Shown in pieces: positions 8,258 to 18,220 of a DNA stretch of 64,000 nucleotides (position 1 is its first letter; the number at the start of each line of letters is the position of its first letter). The notes beneath the pieces are model-generated. The model saw only the letters and a list, made by a program, of their open reading frames with translations. It was not told where the DNA came from and did no database searches. Both the position numbers and the translations under genes were made by a program. Source of the DNA: Blautia sp. (GTDB taxonomy: Bacteria; Bacillota; Clostridia; Lachnospirales; Lachnospiraceae); NCBI GenBank assembly GCA_029257775.1, contig JARIAQ010000032.1:87448-151447 (forward strand), in the 5' to 3' direction.

Positions 8258-9160
8258 ATGAATTCATTATTAGACATTACTTGCTGTCAACTCTGCCCTA
8301 GATCCTGTAGAGTCAATCGTCAAGTCACAACTGGATTTTGCGGATGTACCAACGAAATAAAGGCGGCCAGAGCCGCTTTGCACTTTTGGGAAGAACCTTG
8401 TATCAGTGGTACACAAGGAAGCGGGGCTGTTTTCTTTTCTGGCTGTACTTTAAAATGCTGTTTCTGTCAAAATTTCCAAATCAGCTGTGAAAACTTCGGA
8501 AAAACATTATCTATATCACAACTTAGCGAGATTTTTCTAAATCTTCAAGAACAGGGAGCCCACAATCTTAATTTAATCACTCCTACTCAGTATCTTCCTT
8601 TTATTATAGAAGCTTTGGATAATATAAAAACCTCTCTTACCATACCCGTCATTTATAATTGCGGTGGTTACGAAAGGCCAGAGGTCATTAAACTTTTAAA
8701 AGATTATGTTGATATATATATTCCTGATTTAAAGTATTTTGACTCTTCTTTGTCTCATTCGTACTCAAAGGCTCAAAATTACTTTACTTTTGCATCAAAG
8801 TCCATTCTAGAAATGATTCAACAGACAGGCGTTCCCGTCTTTGATCAAAAAGGTATTTTGCAAAAAGGCGTTCTCATTCGCCATCTGGTTTTGCCCGGAT
8901 GTAAAAAAGATTCTATGAAACTATTAGAATGGTTAAATGAAACACTGCCGAAACATAGTTTTTTGCTAAGTCTACTAAGCCAATATACACCTATGTATCA
9001 TGCTATGGAATATCCTGAAATCAATCGACGAGTAACAACTTATGAATATAATAGCGTTTTAAAAAGAGCCATTGATCTAGGACTTGAATATGGATTTATG
9101 CAGGAAAGAAGTAGTGCCTCTTCTTCGTACACCCCTTCTTTTCAACTAGAAGGTCTATAA
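8258..9160 (+). CDS. Radical SAM protein, PflX-like (pyruvate formate-lyase activase homologue)
   Basis: 300 residues. The radical-SAM cluster motif is CTLKCCFC (Cys-x3-Cys-x2-Cys) in FSGCTLKCCFCQNFQIS at about 61-77. A second Cys set is at the N-terminus (CCQLCPRSC, later GFCGC), typical of the PflX/COG1313 group. These proteins bind a 4Fe-4S cluster and SAM and are predicted to make a glycyl radical or modify a protein; the target is not known. The ATG at 8258 has AAAGGAAA upstream; the open frame extends 89 codons further into promoter sequence, which is not coding. No glycyl-radical enzyme is adjacent. Family secure, substrate unknown. Confidence 0.88.
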   Translation: MNSLLDITCCQLCPRSCRVNRQVTTGFCGCTNEIKAARAALHFWEEPCISGTQGSGAVFFSGCTLKCCFCQNFQISCENFGKTLSISQLSEIFLNLQEQGAHNLNLITPTQYLPFIIEALDNIKTSLTIPVIYNCGGYERPEVIKLLKDYVDIYIPDLKYFDSSLSHSYSKAQNYFTFASKSILEMIQQTGVPVFDQKGILQKGVLIRHLVLPGCKKDSMKLLEWLNETLPKHSFLLSLLSQYTPMYHAMEYPEINRRVTTYEYNSVLKRAIDLGLEYGFMQERSSASSSYTPSFQLEGL

Positions 9161-9162
9161 AT

Positions 9163-9209
9163 AAAAAGAAAAAGAACCGGAAATCTTTTTGACAGAGACT
9201 TCCGGTTCT
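9163..9209 (-). terminator. Terminator of tpiA (possibly bidirectional)
   Basis: A perfect 10-pair stem (AGAACCGGAA at 9173-9182 and its complement at 9200-9209) is followed on the minus strand by TTTTCTTTTTATTT. On the plus strand the tail is weak, so it mainly serves tpiA but may also stop the convergent radical SAM gene. Confidence 0.85.
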
Positions 9210-9240
9210 CTTAAAATCAATCATTTTAATTGGGAATATT

Positions 9241-9990
9241 TTATTTATAGTTTACAATTGAACCAAAATCTGGTTTTAATGCAGCACCACCAACTAATCC
9301 ACCATCAATATCCGCTTGAACAAATAATTCTGGAGCTGTTGCTGCGTTTACAGAACCACCATACTGAATACGAATTGCTTCTGCTGTTGCTTCATCGTAA
9401 ACTTCTGCAATACACTCACGAATTGCTTTACAAACTTCCTGAGCCTGTTCTGTTGTAGCTGTTTTACCTGTTCCAATTGCCCAAATTGGTTCATAAGCGA
9501 TAACTGCTTCTTTTGCCTGTTCTGCTGTAATTCCCTGGAATCCAACTTTTACCTGCTGGCGAATAAAGTCCATAGTAACACCCTGTTCTCTCTGTTCCAG
9601 AGTTTCACCACAGCACATAATTGGAGTTAAACCATGTTCAAATGCTTTATGCATTTTTTTGTTAATATCTTCATTTGTTTCACCGAAATATTCACGTCTT
9701 TCAGAATGTCCTAAGATAACATATTTAACCCCTGCATCTACCAACATGTTTGGAGAAATTTCCCCTGTATATGCGCCTTTTTCTTCAAAGTACATATTTT
9801 CAGCACCAACCTGAATGTTGCTTCCTTTTACTGCTTCTACAACTGGCACAATATCAATAGCAGGTACACAGAATACCACATCTACTTCTTCGTTTGCTAC
9901 TAATGGTTTTAATGTGTTTACTAATTCAACTGCTTCGCTTGGTGTCATGTTCATTTTCCAGTTACCAGCGATGATTTTTTTTCTTGCCAT
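9241..9990 (-). CDS. tpiA: Triosephosphate isomerase
   Basis: Interconverts dihydroxyacetone phosphate and glyceraldehyde 3-phosphate. 249 residues, the family size. AGNWKMNMT carries the substrate Asn and Lys. [11 protein letters not shown] holds the electrophilic His, and [11 protein letters not shown] holds the catalytic Glu and the lid loop. The C-terminal phosphate site reads YGGSVN and [16 protein letters not shown] lies upstream of the ATG. It starts 41 bases after pgk and the pair is probably cotranscribed; a terminator follows. Secure. Confidence 0.97.
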   Translation of the reverse strand: MARKKIIAGNWKMNMTPSEAVELVNTLKPLVANEEVDVVFCVPAIDIVPVVEAVKGSNIQVGAENMYFEEKGAYTGEISPNMLVDAGVKYVILGHSERREYFGETNEDINKKMHKAFEHGLTPIMCCGETLEQREQGVTMDFIRQQVKVGFQGITAEQAKEAVIAYEPIWAIGTGKTATTEQAQEVCKAIRECIAEVYDEATAEAIRIQYGGSVNAATAPELFVQADIDGGLVGGAALKPDFGSIVNYK

Positions 9991-10031
9991 GGGAATGACC
10001 TTCTTTCTTTATAATTGTATCGTATCTTTTC

Positions 10032-11225
10032 TTATTTATCGTTTGCTGCAGCAACGCCTGGTAATTCTTTTCCTTCCAGGAATTCCAAAGAAGCACCGCC
10101 ACCTGTAGAGATATGTGTCATTTTATCACCATATCCCAAGATATTTACCGCTGCTGCAGAATCACCACCACCGATAATGGTTGTAGCGTCTGTATCAGCC
10201 AGTGCTTTTGCAACTGCTGCTGTACCATGTGCAAAGTTTGACATCTCAAAGCAACCCATTGGTCCATTCCATACAACTGTCTTAGCATCTTTTACAGCAT
10301 CTGCAAAGATTTTTTCTGTTTCAGGTCCGATATCCATTCCTTCCCAGCCTTCTGGAATCTGTCCGCTTCCTACAATCTGAATATTGCAATCATTAGAGAA
10401 TCTATCACCAATTCTATGGTCTACAGGAAGAAGAAGTTTTACTCCCTTTTCAACTGCTTTCTTTTTCATTTCTAATGCGTACTCTAAATAATCATCTTCA
10501 CATAAAGAAACGCCAATGCTACCGCCTGCTGCTTTAGAGAAAGTATATGCCATACCTCCCCCAATGATTAAAGTATCAACCTTATCAAGAAGATTGTTAA
10601 TAACAGAAATTTTACTGGATACTTTTGCACCGCCAAGAATAGCAACAAAAGGTCTCTCTGGATTATTTACTGCATTTCCTAAGAAATCAATTTCTTTCTG
10701 CATTAAATACCCAACAACTGCTGTATCAACAAATTTTGTAACTCCTACATTAGAGCAATGTGCTCTATGAGCTGTACCAAATGCATCATTTACAAATACT
10801 TCACAAAGAGATGCAAGTTCTTTAGAGAATTCCTCTCCATTTTTTGTTTCTTCTGCACGATAACGTGTATTTTCAAGTAAAATAACTTCGCCATCTTTCA
10901 TTTCTGCTACTGCTGCTTTGGCATTTGGTCCTACAACCTCTGGATCAGCAGCAAATTTAACTTCCTGACCTAATAATTCAGATAAGCGTTTTGCAACTGG
11001 TGCTAAAGATAATTCTGGCTTTGCCTCTCCTTTTGGTTTTCCAAGATGAGAACATAAAATTACTCTACCGCCATCTGCAATTAATTTTTTAATAGTAGGA
11101 AGAGCAGCTACCAAACGATTTTCATCTGTAATCTTCCCTTCCTGTAATGGTACATTAAAGTCACAACGAACCAGGACTTTTTTTCCTTTTACGTTAATGT
11201 CATCAACTGATTTTTTATTAAGCAT
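10032..11225 (-). CDS. pgk: Phosphoglycerate kinase
   Basis: Transfers phosphate from 1,3-bisphosphoglycerate to ADP. 397 residues. The N-domain substrate residues appear in [31 protein letters not shown] and [14 protein letters not shown]. The hinge and C-domain show [12 protein letters not shown], and the nucleotide loop reads [10 protein letters not shown] and [21 protein letters not shown] lies 9 bases before the ATG. It is 107 bases downstream of gap, with a strong hairpin between them and no clear promoter of its own, so it probably depends on read-through from gap. Secure. Confidence 0.97.
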   Translation of the reverse strand: MLNKKSVDDINVKGKKVLVRCDFNVPLQEGKITDENRLVAALPTIKKLIADGGRVILCSHLGKPKGEAKPELSLAPVAKRLSELLGQEVKFAADPEVVGPNAKAAVAEMKDGEVILLENTRYRAEETKNGEEFSKELASLCEVFVNDAFGTAHRAHCSNVGVTKFVDTAVVGYLMQKEIDFLGNAVNNPERPFVAILGGAKVSSKISVINNLLDKVDTLIIGGGMAYTFSKAAGGSIGVSLCEDDYLEYALEMKKKAVEKGVKLLLPVDHRIGDRFSNDCNIQIVGSGQIPEGWEGMDIGPETEKIFADAVKDAKTVVWNGPMGCFEMSNFAHGTAAVAKALADTDATTIIGGGDSAAAVNILGYGDKMTHISTGGGASLEFLEGKELPGVAAANDK

Positions 11226-11272
11226 TGAGAAATGCCTCCTTTTTTTTATTTTCCCGTCTTTCTTTTCTATAG

Positions 11273-11307
11273 ACGAAAAGGGTCCGGTCCATAATAGACC
11301 GGACCCT
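11273..11307 (-). terminator. Terminator between gap and pgk
   Basis: A perfect 11-pair GC-rich stem (AGGGTCCGGTC at 11279-11289 with its complement at 11297-11307) and a 7-base loop is followed on the minus strand by only TTTT before CG. The short T-run suggests incomplete termination. Confidence 0.75.
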
Positions 11308-11332
11308 TATTGAGCCTTATAATACTCGAAGA

Positions 11333-12352
11333 TTATTTGTTTAATAATTTTCCAAAGTATTTGATTGTTCTAACCATCTGGCTTGTGTAAGAGTTTTCGT
11401 TGTCATACCATGATACAACCTGAACTTCTGTTGTGCCATTTTCTAATGGAAGAACCATTGTCTGAGTAGCATCAAACAGAGAACCATATCTCATACCTAC
11501 GATATCGCTAGATACGATTTCGTCTGTGTTATATCCGAAAGATTCTGTAGCCGCTGCTTTCATAGCATTGTTGATTTCCTCAACTGTTACGTTTCCTTTT
11601 ACAACTGCTGTTAAGATTGTTGTAGAACCTGTTGGTGTTGGAATACGCTGAGCAGCACCAATTAATTTTCCGTTTAATTCAGGGATAACTAATCCGATTG
11701 CTTTTGCAGCACCTGTGCTGTTTGGTACGATATTTACTGCTGCAGCACGAGATCTTCTTAAATCACCTTTTCTCTGTGGTCCATCAAGTGTCATCTGATC
11801 ACCTGTGTAAGCGTGAATTGTGCACATAATACCGGACTGGATTTCTGCTAAGTCATTTAATGCTTTTGCCATTGGAGCTAAGCAGTTTGTTGTACAAGAA
11901 GCTGCAGAAATGATATTATCATTTTCTGTTAATGTTTCATGGTTTACATTGTAAACGATTGTTGGTAAGTCGCTTCCTGCTGGTGCAGAGATAACAACTT
12001 TTTTAGCACCTGCATCAATATGAGCCTGAGCTTTTTCTTTAGATGTGTAGAAACCTGTACACTCAAGAACTACATCTACGCCGATTTCTCCCCATGGAAG
12101 TTCAGCTGCGTTTGCTTTTGCGTAAATTTTGATTTCTTTTCCATCAACTGTAATGAAATCTTCACCTGCTGTTACTTTATCAGCTAATTCGTATCTGCCC
12201 TGAGTAGAGTCATATTTCAGTAAGTGAGCTAACATTGCTGGAGATGTTAAATCGTTGATTGCTACGATTTCAAATCCCTCTGCTCCGAACATCTGTCTAA
12301 ATGCAAGACGACCAATACGTCCAAAACCATTAATTGCTACTTTTACTGCCAT
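11333..12352 (-). CDS. gap: Glyceraldehyde-3-phosphate dehydrogenase
   Basis: NAD-dependent oxidation and phosphorylation of glyceraldehyde 3-phosphate. 339 residues from [15 protein letters not shown]. The active site [13 protein letters not shown] contains the catalytic Cys, and the His is in IHAYTGDQ. The C-terminus has [13 protein letters not shown] set the start at 12352 because AGGAGG lies 9 bases upstream; the open frame runs 37 codons further but through the promoter and leader. A strong promoter lies 91 bases upstream. Expected to be highly expressed. Secure. Confidence 0.97.
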   Translation of the reverse strand: MAVKVAINGFGRIGRLAFRQMFGAEGFEIVAINDLTSPAMLAHLLKYDSTQGRYELADKVTAGEDFITVDGKEIKIYAKANAAELPWGEIGVDVVLECTGFYTSKEKAQAHIDAGAKKVVISAPAGSDLPTIVYNVNHETLTENDNIISAASCTTNCLAPMAKALNDLAEIQSGIMCTIHAYTGDQMTLDGPQRKGDLRRSRAAAVNIVPNSTGAAKAIGLVIPELNGKLIGAAQRIPTPTGSTTILTAVVKGNVTVEEINNAMKAAATESFGYNTDEIVSSDIVGMRYGSLFDATQTMVLPLENGTTEVQVVSWYDNENSYTSQMVRTIKYFGKLLNK

Positions 12353-12442
12353 GATTTTTATTCCTCCTAAAAGTGATTGATTTAATGTGAGTTCTTCAAC
12401 AAAAGAAATATACTTTGTTAAAGAAACATCAACCTTGTCCAT

Positions 12443-12471
12443 ATTGTACCTGTTTTTATCCAAAAATTCAA
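12443..12471 (-). promoter_or_regulatory. Sigma-A promoter of gap
   Basis: TTGAAT (12471-12466), 17 bases, TACAAT (12448-12443) on the minus strand. The leader is about 85 bases. I see no clear CggR-type operator in it. Confidence 0.7.
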
Positions 12472-12511
12472 GTCTATTTTCAAATTTCCTATGGTTTCAT
12501 TCTTTCTCCTC

Positions 12512-12541
12512 TTGAAATTTCCTTTAATTTCCCTTTATAAT
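12512..12541 (+). promoter_or_regulatory. Promoter of the PHP phosphatase gene
   Basis: TTGAAA (12512-12517), 18 bases, TATAAT (12536-12541), 55 bases before the ATG. It is divergent from the gap promoter. Confidence 0.7.
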
Positions 12542-12596
12542 GAAGAAAAATTTGTATTTTAATTATGTCTTAAATTTATATGAAAGGAAAAATTTT

Positions 12597-13397
12597 ATGT
12601 ACTTTGATTTTCATCTCCATTCGAATTTTTCTGAAGATAGTACCAGTTCTATGGAAGAAATGATTAAAAAAGGAATTGCGCTACATTTAAAAGGAATGTG
12701 CTTTACAGAACATATGGATTTAGATTTCCCAGGAAATTCTTTTAGCTTTTTGACGAATTTAGATATGTACACAGAGACTTTTTTACAGTTAAAAGAAAAA
12801 TATCAATCCCAAATAACTCTTTATTTCGGTCTAGAGGTAGGCTTACAACCGCATTTAAAAAAAGAAATACCACAACTTTGTAGTTCTAAAAATTTTGATT
12901 TTCTTATAGGTTCTACCCATGTTGCAAACCGTCTAGATCCCTATGAAGCAGCTTTTTTTGAAAATAGATCTGAAAAACAAGCTTATCAAAATTATTTTGA
13001 AGTTCTTCTTAAAAATCTTCAAACTTATTCTTGCTTTGATACCTGTGGACATATTGACTATGTAGTTCGCTACGGACCTTCCAAAAATACACATTATTGT
13101 TATAGAAATCATGCTGATACACTTGATGAGATTTTAAAAACTCTGATTTATAATGGAATTGGTATGGAATGTAACACTTCAGGTTTTAAATATGGCCTAG
13201 GGCAGCCTCATCCTTCTTTGGAAATTTTCACACGCTATAAGGAATTAGGCGGAGAAATCATCACTCTCGGTTCCGATGCTCATTCTCCATCTTATATTGC
13301 ATATGATTTTGAAAAAGCCTCTGCCCTTTTAAAATCTTGTGGTTTTCATTATTATACTATTTTCAAAAATCGGAAACCAGAATTTATTCCGTTGTAA
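12597..13397 (+). CDS. PHP-family phosphatase, histidinol-phosphatase (HisJ) type
   Basis: 266 residues of the PHP metal-dependent phosphoesterase fold. Metal-binding motifs are in order: DFHLHSNFSEDS (about 3-14), CFTEHMD, GLEVGLQP, IGSTHVANR, CGHIDYVVRYG and, near the C-terminus, LGSDAHSP. This set matches HisJ-type histidinol phosphate phosphatases, so histidine synthesis is the likely role; no other his gene is nearby, and related PHP proteins act on other phosphates. The ATG at 12597 has AAAGGA upstream. The longer frame from 12540 begins inside the promoter. Fold secure, substrate probable. Confidence 0.82.
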   Translation: MYFDFHLHSNFSEDSTSSMEEMIKKGIALHLKGMCFTEHMDLDFPGNSFSFLTNLDMYTETFLQLKEKYQSQITLYFGLEVGLQPHLKKEIPQLCSSKNFDFLIGSTHVANRLDPYEAAFFENRSEKQAYQNYFEVLLKNLQTYSCFDTCGHIDYVVRYGPSKNTHYCYRNHADTLDEILKTLIYNGIGMECNTSGFKYGLGQPHPSLEIFTRYKELGGEIITLGSDAHSPSYIAYDFEKASALLKSCGFHYYTIFKNRKPEFIPL

Positions 13398-13411
13398 AAC
13401 AGATCTAAAAT

Positions 13412-13457
13412 AAAACGCATAAACTCACCTTTTAATAGGCTGATTTATGCGTTTTTT
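13412..13457. terminator. Bidirectional terminator between the PHP gene and mnmA
   Basis: A perfect 12-pair stem (AAAACGCATAAA at 13412-13423 and its complement at 13444-13455) is flanked by T-runs on both strands. It serves the two convergent genes. Confidence 0.85.
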
Positions 13458-13472
13458 ATTAAATATTTTCTA

Positions 13473-14558
13473 TCAGGCTTTTCCTAAAATAATACCGCCT
13501 CCAGCTACATATTCCCCTTGGTAAAAAACAACTGCCTGTCCTGGGGTAACTGCTCTTTGAGGTTCGCGAAATATAACTTTTACTTTACCTTCTCCCATAT
13601 CCTCCAGTGTACATACTGCTCCTGCATGGTTATAACGAATTTTTGCAATAAATTCTTTTCCTTCTTCTAGGTGCTCAATAGCCATAAAATTTACTCTATT
13701 ACAAATCAATTTTGTTACAAATAAATCTTCATTTTCCCCAATAACAACCTCATTCGTATCAGGTTTTATTTCTGTTACAAATACGGGATGTCCCATTGAA
13801 AGATTTAATCCTTTTCTCTGTCCAATGGTATAATGAATAATTCCTTTATGCTTTCCAATTACCCTACCATTTTCTAAAACATAATTTCCTTCTTCAATCT
13901 TTTTTCCCGTATTTTCTTCAATAAATTTTGCATAATCGTTATCCGGCACAAAACAAATTTCCTGACTATCCTTCTTATGGGCAACTGGAAGCCCTGCATC
14001 CTGTGCAATTTGGCGAATTTCATCTTTCGTATATTCCCCTACAGGCATCAATGTTCTGGAAAGTTGCTCCTGTGTAAGATTATATAAAGCATAAGTTTGA
14101 TCTTTTTTGGCAGTTACAGAATTTCGAATCGCATATCGTCCATTTGGAAGTAGTTCTACTCTGGCATAATGTCCTGTAGCAATATAATCTGCTCCTATAT
14201 CTAAGCTTCTTTTTAGAAGAGACTCCCATTTTACGTACCGATTACATGCAATACATGGATTAGGAGTTCTCCCCTGAAGATATTCCTCATTAAAATAGTC
14301 AATCACTCTTTCTTTAAATTCTTTCCGAAAATTCATAACATAATACGGAATATCTAAAATCTGAGCAACACGTCTAGCATCATCTACTGCACTTAGTCCA
14401 CAGCAGCCACCGTTTTCTTCCTGAAATTCACGGTCTTCTTCCTGCCAAATTTGCATAGTCACTCCAATTACATCATAACCTTGCTTCTTCAATAAATAGG
14501 CTGCTACAGAAGAATCTACTCCACCAGATAATCCTACAACAACTTTTTTTCCATTCAT
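13473..14558 (-). CDS. mnmA: tRNA-specific 2-thiouridylase
   Basis: Makes 2-thiouridine at the wobble position of Lys, Glu and Gln tRNAs. 361 residues. The PP-loop [12 protein letters not shown] (about 9-20) binds ATP. The two catalytic cysteines are in [15 protein letters not shown] and [21 protein letters not shown] and TIGQRKGL are also family marks. Its ATG overlaps the iscU stop codon by one base (TAATG), so it is translationally coupled to the scaffold gene. The operon places thiolation directly behind the cysteine desulfurase, which supplies the sulfur. Secure. Confidence 0.96.
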   Translation of the reverse strand: MNGKKVVVGLSGGVDSSVAAYLLKKQGYDVIGVTMQIWQEEDREFQEENGGCCGLSAVDDARRVAQILDIPYYVMNFRKEFKERVIDYFNEEYLQGRTPNPCIACNRYVKWESLLKRSLDIGADYIATGHYARVELLPNGRYAIRNSVTAKKDQTYALYNLTQEQLSRTLMPVGEYTKDEIRQIAQDAGLPVAHKKDSQEICFVPDNDYAKFIEENTGKKIEEGNYVLENGRVIGKHKGIIHYTIGQRKGLNLSMGHPVFVTEIKPDTNEVVIGENEDLFVTKLICNRVNFMAIEHLEEGKEFIAKIRYNHAGAVCTLEDMGEGKVKVIFREPQRAVTPGQAVVFYQGEYVAGGGIILGKA

Positions 14559-14995
14559 TAATATTCTTCCTCTTCTTCATCTTCATGAATATCTGATTTT
14601 GGTTTAGAAAGACCTTCAATCTTGATTCCATGTTTTTCTGCATAATCCCACAATGCAGCATGAATTGCTTCTTCTGCCAATAAGGAACAATGTACTTTGA
14701 CAGGAGGAAGCCCATCTAAAGCTTCCATAACTGCTTTATTTGTAACTTTCAAAGCTTCTGTAATTGTTTTTCCTTTTACCAATTCCGTTGCCATACTACT
14801 AGTTGCCACTGCAGCTCCACATCCAAATGTCTTAAATTTGCAGTCCTGAATCACTTGATTTTCATCAATATCCAGATAAATTCTCATAATATCTCCACAT
14901 TTTGCATTTCCTACTGTTCCTACACCGCTGGCATTTTCGATTTCTCCTACATTTCTTGGATTCTGAAAATGATCCATAACTTTTTCACTGTACAT
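14558..14995 (-). CDS. iscU: IscU/NifU-type iron-sulfur cluster scaffold
   Basis: 145 residues. The three cluster-binding cysteines are in [20 protein letters not shown] and [11 protein letters not shown], the normal positions of a NifU N-terminal domain. The C-terminus adds a strongly acidic tail (HEDEEEEEY). It receives sulfur from the upstream desulfurase and assembles Fe-S clusters for transfer. It sits between iscS and mnmA, 24 bases after iscS and overlapping mnmA by one base. Family secure; I keep iscU over nifU because of the iscR-iscS context. Confidence 0.94.
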   Translation of the reverse strand: MYSEKVMDHFQNPRNVGEIENASGVGTVGNAKCGDIMRIYLDIDENQVIQDCKFKTFGCGAAVATSSMATELVKGKTITEALKVTNKAVMEALDGLPPVKVHCSLLAEEAIHAALWDYAEKHGIKIEGLSKPKSDIHEDEEEEEY

Positions 14996-15019
14996 AATAA
15001 TTTCCTCCGTCTTTCTCTC

Positions 15020-16204
15020 TTATTTAGACTGTTTTTTTACAAAATCTTCATATAATGGTGATAAATCACGTAACTTTCCAATAATCTCTTTTAACTGTTC
15101 CAATGTGTAATCTAAATCTTCTTTTGTAGTATCTTCTCCTAATGTTAATCTCAAAGAACCATGTGCTATTTCATGAGGTAAACCAATTGCAAGCAATACA
15201 TGTGAAGGGTCTAATGATCCTGATGTACATGCAGAACCACTAGAAGCAGCAATTCCTTTCATATCCAACATAATCAATAAAGATTCTCCTTCTACAAATT
15301 GAAAGCTAAGGTTAATATTATTGGGAAGGCGTTTTACTGGATCCCCATTTAATTTTACATAAGGAATTTCTTTTAATACTTTAGAAATAAAATAATCTCT
15401 CAATTCTCTTTCTTTTGCAGTACGTGCTTCCATGGTTTCTACTGCATTTTTAGCTGCCACACCATATCCAACAATGCCGGGAACATTTTCTGTACCGGCA
15501 CGTCTTTTTCTTTCCTGTGCACCACCATGTACAAAAGAACGAATTTTTACACCTTTACGGATATAAAGACATCCAATCCCCTTGGGACCATTAATTTTAT
15601 GTGCGCTGGAGCTAAGCATATCGATATTCATCTCATCCACATCAATCGGCACCTGTCCAAAAGCCTGTACGGCATCTGTATGGAATAAAATATCATGCTC
15701 TTTCGCAATCATTCCAATTTCTTTAACCGGTTCAATAGTTCCAATCTCATTATTCGCAAACATAATAGAAATTAAAATTGTATCCGGGCGAATTGCCTTT
15801 TGCAATTCATCTAAATTAATCAAACCATTTTCATCTACATCTAAATATGTGATTTCAGCACCTTTTTTTTCTAAATATTCACAAGTATGCAAAATTGCAT
15901 GATGTTCAACCTTACTTGTAATAATGTGTTTTCCTTTTTTACTATAAGCTTCGAAGGTAGCTTTTAATGCCCAGTTGTCAGCTTCACTTCCACCTGCTGT
16001 AAAATAAATTTCCTCTGTTTTTGCACCTATAACTTTTGCAATTTCTTCTCTTGCAGTAGTAATGGCTTCTCGACTTCTCTGTCCCACTTCATAAATACTG
16101 GAAGCATTTCCATAATTTTCTGTAAAATATGGAAGCATGGCATCAACAACTTCCTGAGAAGTTTTTGTGGTTGCTGCGTTATCCAAATAAATTCTTGTTT
16201 TCAT
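15020..16204 (-). CDS. iscS: Cysteine desulfurase
   Basis: PLP enzyme that removes sulfur from cysteine and passes it to IscU and MnmA. About 394 residues. IYLDNAATTKTS is the usual start, SSSAHKINGPKGIG carries the PLP Lys, and SSGSACTSGSLDPSHVL carries the persulfide Cys. The open frame begins with MSDMKTRIY. I place the start at the second Met (16204) because AGGAG lies 9 bases before it but abuts the first Met. It follows iscR by about 18 bases. Secure. Confidence 0.96.
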   Translation of the reverse strand: MKTRIYLDNAATTKTSQEVVDAMLPYFTENYGNASSIYEVGQRSREAITTAREEIAKVIGAKTEEIYFTAGGSEADNWALKATFEAYSKKGKHIITSKVEHHAILHTCEYLEKKGAEITYLDVDENGLINLDELQKAIRPDTILISIMFANNEIGTIEPVKEIGMIAKEHDILFHTDAVQAFGQVPIDVDEMNIDMLSSSAHKINGPKGIGCLYIRKGVKIRSFVHGGAQERKRRAGTENVPGIVGYGVAAKNAVETMEARTAKERELRDYFISKVLKEIPYVKLNGDPVKRLPNNINLSFQFVEGESLLIMLDMKGIAASSGSACTSGSLDPSHVLLAIGLPHEIAHGSLRLTLGEDTTKEDLDYTLEQLKEIIGKLRDLSPLYEDFVKKQSK

Positions 16205-16222
16205 ATCACTCATCTCCTATAT

Positions 16223-16675
16223 TTAATCACATTTTTGCACTTTAATTTGTCCTCTTTCGCGAGCCAAACGGCTTTCTTCCACTAACTGACTAATTTTTAT
16301 AGAATCTACAGTTTCCTGAATGCTTTTGTTAATTTCCTGCCAGACATATCGTGTCACACATAAGTCTTCACCCTGACAATGCTCGTTATTTCCTGCTCCG
16401 CAGGACACTGCCTCAAGGCTACCCTCTAAAGCTCTAAGCACATCTCCCACAGAAATCTCTTCTGCCGGTTTCGCCAATCGATATCCACCCTGAGCGCCTC
16501 TTTCGCTAATAACCAAACCATTGATTTTCAACTTTCTCATAAGTTGTTCCAAATAACTATCTGAAATATTTTGTCTGTTAGAAATACTTTGTATGGAAAC
16601 CGCTTCCTCATCACTATATAATGCTAAATCGATTAATGCTCTTAATCCATATCTTCCTTTGGTGGAAAGCTTCAT
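16223..16675 (-). CDS. iscR: Rrf2-family transcription regulator, IscR-like
   Basis: 150 residues with an N-terminal winged helix (MKLSTKGRYGLRALIDLAL ... SISNRQNISDSYLEQLMRKL, ERGAQGGYRLAKP). A three-cysteine set (SCGAGNNEHCQGEDLC, about residues 91-106) can hold a 2Fe-2S cluster as in IscR. As first gene of the iscRSU-mnmA operon it probably senses Fe-S status and controls its own operon. The start is the Met preceded by GAGG at 7 bases; the frame runs six codons further to a TTG without a ribosome site. CymR-type members lack this Cys set, so IscR-like is preferred. Confidence 0.88.
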   Translation of the reverse strand: MKLSTKGRYGLRALIDLALYSDEEAVSIQSISNRQNISDSYLEQLMRKLKINGLVISERGAQGGYRLAKPAEEISVGDVLRALEGSLEAVSCGAGNNEHCQGEDLCVTRYVWQEINKSIQETVDSIKISQLVEESRLARERGQIKVQKCD

Positions 16676-16729
16676 TCTATCGCCTCTTTTCAATTCCGAC
16701 TGTTTTACTCCGATTTCTAATCTTGAAGT

Positions 16730-16758
16730 AGAATAACACCTTTCCTTTGTTCTGTCAA
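16730..16758 (-). promoter_or_regulatory. Promoter of the iscR-iscS-iscU-mnmA operon
   Basis: TTGACA (16758-16753), 17 bases, TATTCT (16735-16730) on the minus strand, about 55 bases before iscR. Downstream of the -10 are two TCGGA repeats (TCGGAGT and TCGGAAT) 15 bases apart that could form an Rrf2 operator; this part is speculative. Confidence 0.75.
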
Positions 16759-16806
16759 GATGATTTGAAGAATATATTATGAAAAAGAGAAATTAAGGAT
16801 TTTACC

Positions 16807-18135
16807 ATGAATAACAGACACTTTCTTTTAAAAAGTACGCTTCTTCTCACACTATCTGGATTTCTTACTAAAATTATTGGTTTTATTTATAGGATATTCC
16901 TCTCACAAAAAATTGGTGCACAAGGCATGGGAATTTACCAGCTTATTTTTCCCGTTTATACTTTATGCTATGCAATCGCAATAGGAGGCATACAGACAGC
17001 TATTTCCCGACTTACAGCAGCCAAAGCAGCTTTAAAGGATGAGCAGGGAGCTCGTGATATTTTTCTACTCTCTGTGTGTCTTTCCACCACCCTTTCTATT
17101 GCTGTAGGATTTTTTTTATATCATCATGCAGACTGGATTGCCGTGCATTTTTTATTAGAAAAGCAATGTACTCCTCTTCTTAAAGTCCTAGCTATTGCTC
17201 TTCCTTTTGGGGTTTTTCATTCTTGTATTAACGGATATTATCTTGCCAGAAAAAAGCCTTCGATTCCAGCGGCAGCTCAACTTGTTGAACAATGTTTTCG
17301 TGTATCCGCTTCCTTTCTATTATTTTTCATCTGGTCAGAAAAAGGAATTACCATTACACCAAACTTAGCTGTGTTTGGTCTCCTTGCCGGTGAAATAGCC
17401 GCATGGATTTTTACCGGCTTCATAATTTTAAAGGATTTTTGCAAAATGCATTATCATATTACTTCTATGAAAACACCTTTCAAAAATTTAAAAGCTATTC
17501 TATTGCTTTCTTTACCTTTAACGTGCAATCGACTTTTAGTTAACATTCTACACAGTATTGAAGCCACACTCATTCCTGGTCATTTACAGCTTTTTGGTCT
17601 GGATAATGCCTCTTCCCTTTCTATTTATGGTGTTTTAACAGGAATGGCACTTCCTTTGATTCTCTTTCCCTCTGCCCTTACTAATGCACTATCTACTGTC
17701 CTTCTTCCCTCTGTAGCAGAAAATCAGGCTTTAGGAAAAAAAGGAAATATCCATAAGAGCATTCTTTTATCCACAAAATATTGTTTACTTTTAGGATTTG
17801 TAGCCTTTCTCTTCTTTTATGTAAATGGCGATCTACTGGGAATTTTACTTTTTAAAAATGAGTTTGCTGGCACCTTTATCAAAACTTTGTCCTTTATCTG
17901 TCCATGCCTATATTTATCTGGAACTTTAAGCAGTATTTTAAATGGGTTGGGTGCTACATCTCAAACATTTTGGTTAAACACACTAGGACTTTGCATTCGA
18001 CTTCTTTTTGTATTTTTTGTTATTCCTTATTATGGAATTCAAGGCTATCTTTGGGGATTAATTGCCAGTGAACTCTTTATGACATTACTCTCTTTTTACT
18101 TCTTACGAAATTTCCTTTTCAATATTTCACTTTAA
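16807..18135 (+). CDS. SpoVB-like polysaccharide/lipid flippase (MOP superfamily)
   Basis: 442-residue polytopic membrane protein with 12 to 14 hydrophobic segments. The start KSTLLLTLSGFLTKIIGFIYR, followed by SQKIGAQGMGIYQLIFPVY and AIGGIQTAISRL, is typical of the SpoVB/PST branch. B. subtilis SpoVB is needed for spore cortex synthesis and related proteins flip lipid-linked cell-wall precursors. AAGGA lies 8 bases before the ATG. It is divergent from the isc operon. Family firm; whether it is the sporulation member cannot be told from sequence alone. Confidence 0.85.
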   Translation: MNNRHFLLKSTLLLTLSGFLTKIIGFIYRIFLSQKIGAQGMGIYQLIFPVYTLCYAIAIGGIQTAISRLTAAKAALKDEQGARDIFLLSVCLSTTLSIAVGFFLYHHADWIAVHFLLEKQCTPLLKVLAIALPFGVFHSCINGYYLARKKPSIPAAAQLVEQCFRVSASFLLFFIWSEKGITITPNLAVFGLLAGEIAAWIFTGFIILKDFCKMHYHITSMKTPFKNLKAILLLSLPLTCNRLLVNILHSIEATLIPGHLQLFGLDNASSLSIYGVLTGMALPLILFPSALTNALSTVLLPSVAENQALGKKGNIHKSILLSTKYCLLLGFVAFLFFYVNGDLLGILLFKNEFAGTFIKTLSFICPCLYLSGTLSSILNGLGATSQTFWLNTLGLCIRLLFVFFVIPYYGIQGYLWGLIASELFMTLLSFYFLRNFLFNISL

Positions 18136-18162
18136 AGTTTTAAACTTTACATCAAAAAAATA

Positions 18163-18191
18163 TCGACAATCTATTTTATATGTATTATAAT
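18163..18191 (+). promoter_or_regulatory. Promoter of the DAHP synthase gene
   Basis: TCGACA (18163-18168), 17 bases, TATAAT (18186-18191), 29 bases before the ATG. Confidence 0.6.
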
Positions 18192-18220
18192 TTACAAAAA
18201 CATCAACAAAGGAGATTTTT

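Noticed and set aside
12353..12463. 37-codon N-terminal extension of gap
   Set aside because: It covers the leader and reaches the promoter; AGGAGG before 12352 marks the true start.
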